64,000 nt of DNA from Verticillium longisporum (Eukaryota > Ascomycota > Sordariomycetes > Glomerellales > Plectosphaerellaceae), in the NCBI GenBank assembly GCA_019188255.1, contig JAETXT010000004.1, forward strand, positions 3,162,001-3,226,000. The letters run 5' to 3'. Below, one piece after another: positions 58,395 through 64,000 of the stretch; the stretch's first letter is position 1, and each line of letters opens with the position of its first letter. The notes below the pieces were generated by a model. It was not told the DNA's origin and did not search any database. It saw nothing but the letters and a program-made list of their open reading frames with translations. Position numbers and translations under genes: made by a program.

Positions 58395-60990
58395 AGTGAA
58401 GTTAGCAAATACTTAAGATATAGGTATTGAATTCCTTATATCGTCGATAAGGAAGTTTTTCTAAAACGAAGAAATAAGTAGGCTATTTCTCTCTATTTAT
58501 ATTTCTTTAATTAGTTTATTAATCTAGGTATATTACTATAATAATATAAACTATAACTTATTATTAGGTTTTCTAAAGATAGGTTACTTTACTAGTTAGT
58601 ATTTTACTTTCTTAATCCGGACTTTCCTTAATAGGATAAAGTAACTTTACGAAGAGCTAAATGTAAGGATGCACCTACGGAGCTAAGGAATAGGGGGCCT
58701 TAGAAGGTTAGCTTAGGGGCGAAACTATAGGAGCGTATATATAAAGGCAGTAGGGGCTAGAATTCAGATATATTCTAAACCCCTACCTTAGTATTAACTA
58801 TAGATATCGCCTACGGAAGGTCTCTTTAATCTATTTATAAAACTCCTCTAATATAGTATTACTTTAATATTAATAATATTTTATAACTAAGTTAATAGTA
58901 TATATTTATTTATCTTTACTACCTATAGATATAATTTAGAAAGATAATAAGAAGAAGGAAATTAATAAGAACTTATTTATTTTTAATATTTATATTAATA
59001 CTTATAAGAATAATTATATCGATATCTATATTAAAGAGCCTATATTACTTTATTAAGGTTTAAGTTATTATTAAACCTTAATAAATACTAATATAGGCGT
59101 ATATTACTAGACTATTCTAATAATATATTCGATCGTAAAGAGGTATACTTTAAATAGGTTATAAAGACTAGATATTACGACCTAGTAGCTTCCGAAGAGG
59201 GTATAGTATTAGAGGTAATTAGGGTTACTATTAATAGAAGGTATATTATTCGCGGATATATATATTTATTCTATTAACTATACCTCTTAGGACCTATAAA
59301 AAGGTTATTAGGATTGCTATAGACGAGCTAGCGTTTCAAGGAAATCTATAAAATATTATTACTCGATGGATACCGTTGATTTATCGGCGTATTCTAGATA
59401 AGAAGTAATATAGCTATTATAGAAATGGCATAGTTTCCTCCCGAACTCCCTAAGTCCCTAGCCAGGAATACGAGGAGTACGTATATATAATAGATAAGCG
59501 AAGAAGGGCAACTGCGACCCTAGCAACCTCCGTCTTAAGTCGTCTCATAGTTATAAGATAGTATCTAGAAAAAAGAATGTACGGGCTTCTAGGACTAGCA
59601 CCGGAGGCTTTATAGATAAACGATAGGGCTCGAGCTACTAATTATTACGCGCCTAATCCTTTCTCTAGCTATTAAGGTTTAATATAAGATCAAACTTTAA
59701 GAGTATAGTACGGGTTCTTAGAGGATATAGAAGACGGCATATAGATGCTAAAAGGCATTAAGTTCAGCTCTTATCCTTATAGTTTCGAAATATCTATATC
59801 CTTAGATGCTAGTAGACTATCTAGATGTAAACTAGTAACTAAGTAGCTAGATTATTCTAATTAGCTATAGAGTAGAGTACGGGAGGACTTAGTATACCTT
59901 TACAGCTTGCCCCGCTCTATATAACTACTTACTTATAAAGTAATAGCATCGCTACTATATTGAAGTTTCTAAAAGATAATATAAGAATTATACCTATCTT
60001 ATTCTATAAGAATATTACGTTATTATATTAATTTAAAGTACTATAGTATTATAATTATACGATGCTTTCTATAAGCAGGGATACCCCGCAATTAAACTAT
60101 TCTAAGCCCAATGCAGCATACTAAGCTACCTAGAAACTATAAGATAAGTAGGGATCGTCTCCTAGACGTAGCGTACTATTACGACCTAGTAGCTTCTAAA
60201 GGGGGAATACTATTAGAGGGTTAGGGTTACTATTAATAGAAGCTTAGGTTATAACTCTAAGATAATATAGTATCGTAAAGTATTATATACGTATTATAAT
60301 AAATATAAAGTAAGACTTAGATTAATTCCTATCATAAAAAAGAATATATTTATAAGTATAGAATGCCCGCCGTTATATACCTATCTATCCTATCCTTATT
60401 ATTAGGTAGTAAGCCTATATTAGATAGCTCATTTATTAGCTATTAATAATCTATAATATTAGGATTATAGTATACTATCCTATAAGCTAGTCCCTAGCTT
60501 ACTATTATATCCCTAGTAAGCTAACGGCTTACTATTATATCTAAGTAAGCTATTATATATCCTACTTAGTAGATCCGCTTCTTATCTTATTATATCTTTC
60601 GATTATAGGGTTATTAGCTCGTAGCTACTCTACTTCCTTAATTATTATATATATATTAAAAGACTAACCTATATATTCATTCTATAATTTTATATTTATA
60701 ATCTATCTTATTCTCGCTTTTATATTTTATTATTATATTATAGTAGGCGCTAGAATTATATTAATTATAGAAAAATTATTAAGGAGTTATATTTAATTAT
60801 AAGTAAAAGTTTCGATAGCCTATTAAATAGTAATAACCTCTATAAGTAGATCTTCTAAGGAAGGTATAAAAAGTATATCCCTTCCTTAGGAAATAAAAAT
60901 TCCTCTATATTTTACTTTTATTCTATTTTTTACTTCCTAATAGGGAAGGAATACCTTATTTAGCTAGAATACTAGTATATCTATACCCTC
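58395..60990. repeat. RIP-degraded repeats and unassigned DNA
   Basis: Mostly AT-rich DNA. Reverse copies of the R4 repeat lie at about 59160-59215 and 60160-60430. The stretch at 58640-58830 is less mutated and has a TATATATAAAGG box near 58738, which may be the promoter part of an LTR. A second less-mutated patch is at 59330-59660. No gene is supported. Confidence 0.5.
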
Positions 60991-62280
60991 TTTTCTAATA
61001 CTTAACTACTATTATAGCTACTATAGCCTATTCCTTATAATAGGTCTATAGAGCTATTACTATACTTTCTATAGTAGTCTCCCCTAGGAGTAGCCGACCT
61101 CTGAAAACAAATAATGAAGAAGTCCTTTTATTAATCGAAATCATTATAAGCTCTATAGAAGGCAGGCGTATAATATTTAAAGAGCTTATACCTTAATATT
61201 TTAATAGAAAATATAGGATTTACGTTATCTATAACTGCCTCCGAAAATAAGGCTTTAAGCAATATCTAACTACCTAGAAGCCCCCAATTTTAGAGGCAAA
61301 CCGCTAAAAACGCCTAGCCTAGGCAGAGGCCTATTCTTATTAATTAATTAAGGACTAGCGCTAGGTATTATAGACTAATGAGACCTAGGTTATAGGTAGT
61401 AGCTATAGGCGTTTCTTCGTTACTTATAGACCTAGCGAAGTACTTATTAAGAATTGCCTTCTAATAAGGTTCTTATATAAGCGGGGCTAGATATTTTAGG
61501 GCTCCTTCTATAGTAATAAAAAGGGTCCTACTATCTTCTAGGAAAAGAAGTAGGGTACGATTACTACTTCTATCTATTAGTAGAGGGTAGTACCCTTAAT
61601 TATAGAGTACTACTATATTAAAGGCCCTCTAATTCTAGCCTAAGATAATATAATTTCCTATATTTATAGATTAAGAATTACTCTTCTAGAAGTAGGAAAC
61701 GTTAAATATATAAAGTAGCCCGCTTTTTCTTCTAATCTAAATCTAATTACATATATTTAGAATTAGATAAAGGATTATATTATAGTATATAGTAAGTTTT
61801 AATTATTTAATAAATACTAATTAGGGGGCCGATATAGGGGCCTACTATTTATCGACTTCCCTATTAATTACCTTAATATCTTACCTCTATCTTATTAGCT
61901 TATAGACTAGCTTTATTTAAATAATATAATTTTATATAAAGAAAGGAATATTAGCTTTTATACTTTCTAAGTATACTCTATATATAGGGTTTATCGATAC
62001 CTAATAGGCTATCGAAACTTTTACCTATAACTAAGTATTTAGAGGAGATATAATAGAAATAGCGCTCAAAACCCTAGAATTTAATAGCTATATATATAAG
62101 TAGAAGCTATATAGGAGGCTATACTTTAGGATTTTCTAGAAAGTTTAATAGAATCTATACCTAATCGGGTTAATATAGTTTTATTAGCTAATAGGATATA
62201 GATAAAGTACTAGGGTAATTAGGAAGGAAGTTATTAAAAAGTAGGCCCTAGTTAATACGGGGCCTATACTTAAAACTTAC
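60991..62280 (+). mobile_element. RIP-degraded Tc1/mariner (DDE_3) transposon remnant
   Basis: Stop-laden plus-strand frames resemble the common fungal Tc1/mariner transposase. In order: a helix-turn-helix start near 61110 (NNEEVLLLIEIIISS), NRKxRLAxAEAYS near 61300-61340, a Thr-Asn-Glu block near 61370-61385, and FSSNLNLITYIxNxIKDYI near 61729-61785. The last stands in the place of the FSPDLNPIEHVWNxMKDY motif. Terminal inverted repeats could not be located, so the borders are approximate. The gene cannot be functional. Confidence 0.6.
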
Positions 62281-64000
62281 TATATACTATAGTAAGTATA
62301 TACGCGCTAGCACCGATGGACACGGCCGCCTATAATATTAGTCTAGAAAGTACGCGCTATCCAATTCGTTATAGGCCGACGCTCCTTATATAGTCTAGGA
62401 AGACGACGATAATCGCCCACTAGCTCCGGTATCTATTATCTTTTATAGCCTATAAGATAACCTTCGTAATTTTTCTCTAGTCTTTATCATTTAAAGCATT
62501 ATCGGAGCATCCCGAAAGTCGTCCTCTACTCGACGACTACTCTACCGATAATCCTCTTTATAACGGTCGTCTCTATAAAGTCTCCTAACTAGCCTCCTAA
62601 CTAGCTGCCCGATAAGCTCTCCGATAAGCTATCCGATAAGCCTTACGAGACCCCTTCCCTATAGGCCGGATCCCGCTCTATGAGATATCGCCGCTACTAA
62701 TAACCTAAAACGCCTATCCCTATATAACTCTACTAGGTAGGCTATATCGGGTATATAATTCTAGATACCTTATAAACGGGCACTATAGCCTCTAGTACTC
62801 TACTAATAGTATTACTAAAGGACGTATAAGCGTCCTCGGTTAATTGAGAATTACCCTAGACTATTCGCTTAGATTGTATTAGCTTACTAAGAAGGACGGT
62901 AAGATAGATAATTCTAACTTACTATATCTACTACCTTCTAAGAGACTATTAGTATATTCCCTAGCAATAATAGCCTTATTAAGAATAGTAGACTAGCGAA
63001 AGGGATAGACCTCGATATTACTAATCGATAATACTATAAGCTACCGATACTACGGACTACTAATACTACGAGCTAGAATAAAGCTAGATAAGAATATCTA
63101 TATTAAACTATTAACTACTTACTACCTATAACGAAGCCTAGTATAATAGAATAATAACCTACGCTCTCTTCTAAGAGATTATAACCTAGCTTATAGATAT
63201 TTAATGCCCGCTTTATACTATTAGGGTATTAGAATATTAGTCTTAAGCTATTAAGGCCTTTAGTAATAAGCATTAATCTTAGCATCTACGGACTATATAG
63301 GATATATCCGAGCAACTCGTCCTCGCTCTAATGCCTATAAGTACCTTTATTAATCTATTCGATAAAGCTTATACTCTAAGGCGAGTAACTCGGACTCATC
63401 TTCTATTACGTTAGCTTAGGTATACCGTCCAATTCTTAGCTGACCGGGGAAGACTCAGGGGTAGTATATAGATTTAAAATATATTATATATTAGACTTTT
63501 TCTTCCTATTACGAGCGGCTCTCCTAGCAAGTTAGGTCGTTCCCTAGCGCGCTTTCCGCTGCTTTTTTCTTTATATCATCGCCCAGGGCGTTAATATAAG
63601 GATAGCGGGGTCGATAGTAGGCGCATCGGTATATATCGCTAGGACTAAGCCGTATTTACTTATTAGTGCTCTCCTTTATATTGCCGTTTCCTAGCGTAGG
63701 ATAGTTAGACGTAGTATAGGTCGTCTCTAGGACGGAAATATACTTCGTTTACTAGAATAGGAGGTCCTACTTAGAGCGGGATATTTATACTATAACCCGG
63801 CGATAGGTCTCTATCCTATATCTAGTATTAAACTATATATCGCATCTAGCCTTCAAGCTTAATATCGCAGAGCTAATCGTAACTCTCGAATATATAGCCT
63901 AGTACTTAGTAGAGATACTTAAACTCGGGGCAAGTAACTAGTAAAGCATAGTCAGCTTAGAGCTATACTCGTAAAGCGTCTTCTTTAAATAGTTCTCTCG
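62281..64000. repeat. RIP-degraded DNA to the right edge, unassigned
   Basis: AT-rich, CA/TG-poor DNA with more CG than elsewhere in the repeat domain, as when RIP acts on an originally GC-rich element. Minus-strand frames from the right edge look protein-like between stops, but I could not name a family. It runs off the window. Confidence 0.5.

Overview
The window is nuclear DNA of a filamentous ascomycete (Pezizomycotina). Genes carry 50-125 bp GT-AG introns with CTRAC-type branch sites, and gene families are typical of these fungi (HeLo/HET-s-like, HET-C2, Zn2Cys6, DUF6590-like). Gene-bearing islands of ordinary composition alternate with very AT-rich stretches in which CpA and TpG are almost absent while CpG, ApC and GpT remain. 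That is the mark of repeat-induced point mutation (RIP) taken close to completion.

Layout. 1-2520 is RIP-degraded DNA with a long inverted repeat at its end. 2630-2905 is a small gene fragment, and 3139-3811 a short non-autonomous DNA element that contains a CACGTG minisatellite. 4222-15468 is the main gene island: a HeLo-domain cell-death-type gene, a head-to-head DUF6590-like gene, a HET-C2/glycolipid transfer protein gene, a GA4-desaturase/AsaB-type oxygenase, a phospholipase D, a small ORF and an intron-containing tRNA. 15911-19597 is a RIP-degraded Mutator-like element with 161 bp inverted repeats, holding a fresh solo LTR. 20437-27095 is a second island: an ADGF-type adenosine deaminase, an MFS sugar transporter and a Zn2Cys6 regulator with an apparent frameshift. 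27.4-57.4 kb is a nest of transposons. A Ty1/copia element on the minus strand (28417-46615) contains a second copy of itself (36972-45196, perfect ATTCT target duplication), solo LTRs of another family, and a fresh Fot1/pogo-like DDE transposon. To its right, an old RIP-degraded copy of that DDE transposon (47286-52861) is interrupted by two fresh copies. 57603-58394 is a single two-exon gene for a secreted, cysteine-rich, Kex2-processed protein, isolated in AT-rich DNA. 58.4-64 kb is degraded repeat DNA including a Tc1/mariner remnant.

How it fits together. Three neighbours at 4.2-8.5 kb belong to families tied to fungal allorecognition or programmed cell death, and two of them share one divergent promoter; this is the best candidate for a functional module. 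The transposon record is layered: copia and Mutator-like elements were inserted and mutated by RIP, and later a solo LTR and three nearly identical DDE elements arrived and were not mutated. Single-base length differences in homopolymers recur in the fresh transposon copies and at the start of the HET-C2 gene, so some frameshifts here may be sequencing errors. All exon joins were read by eye from splice signals and frame continuity; no alignment or search was run.
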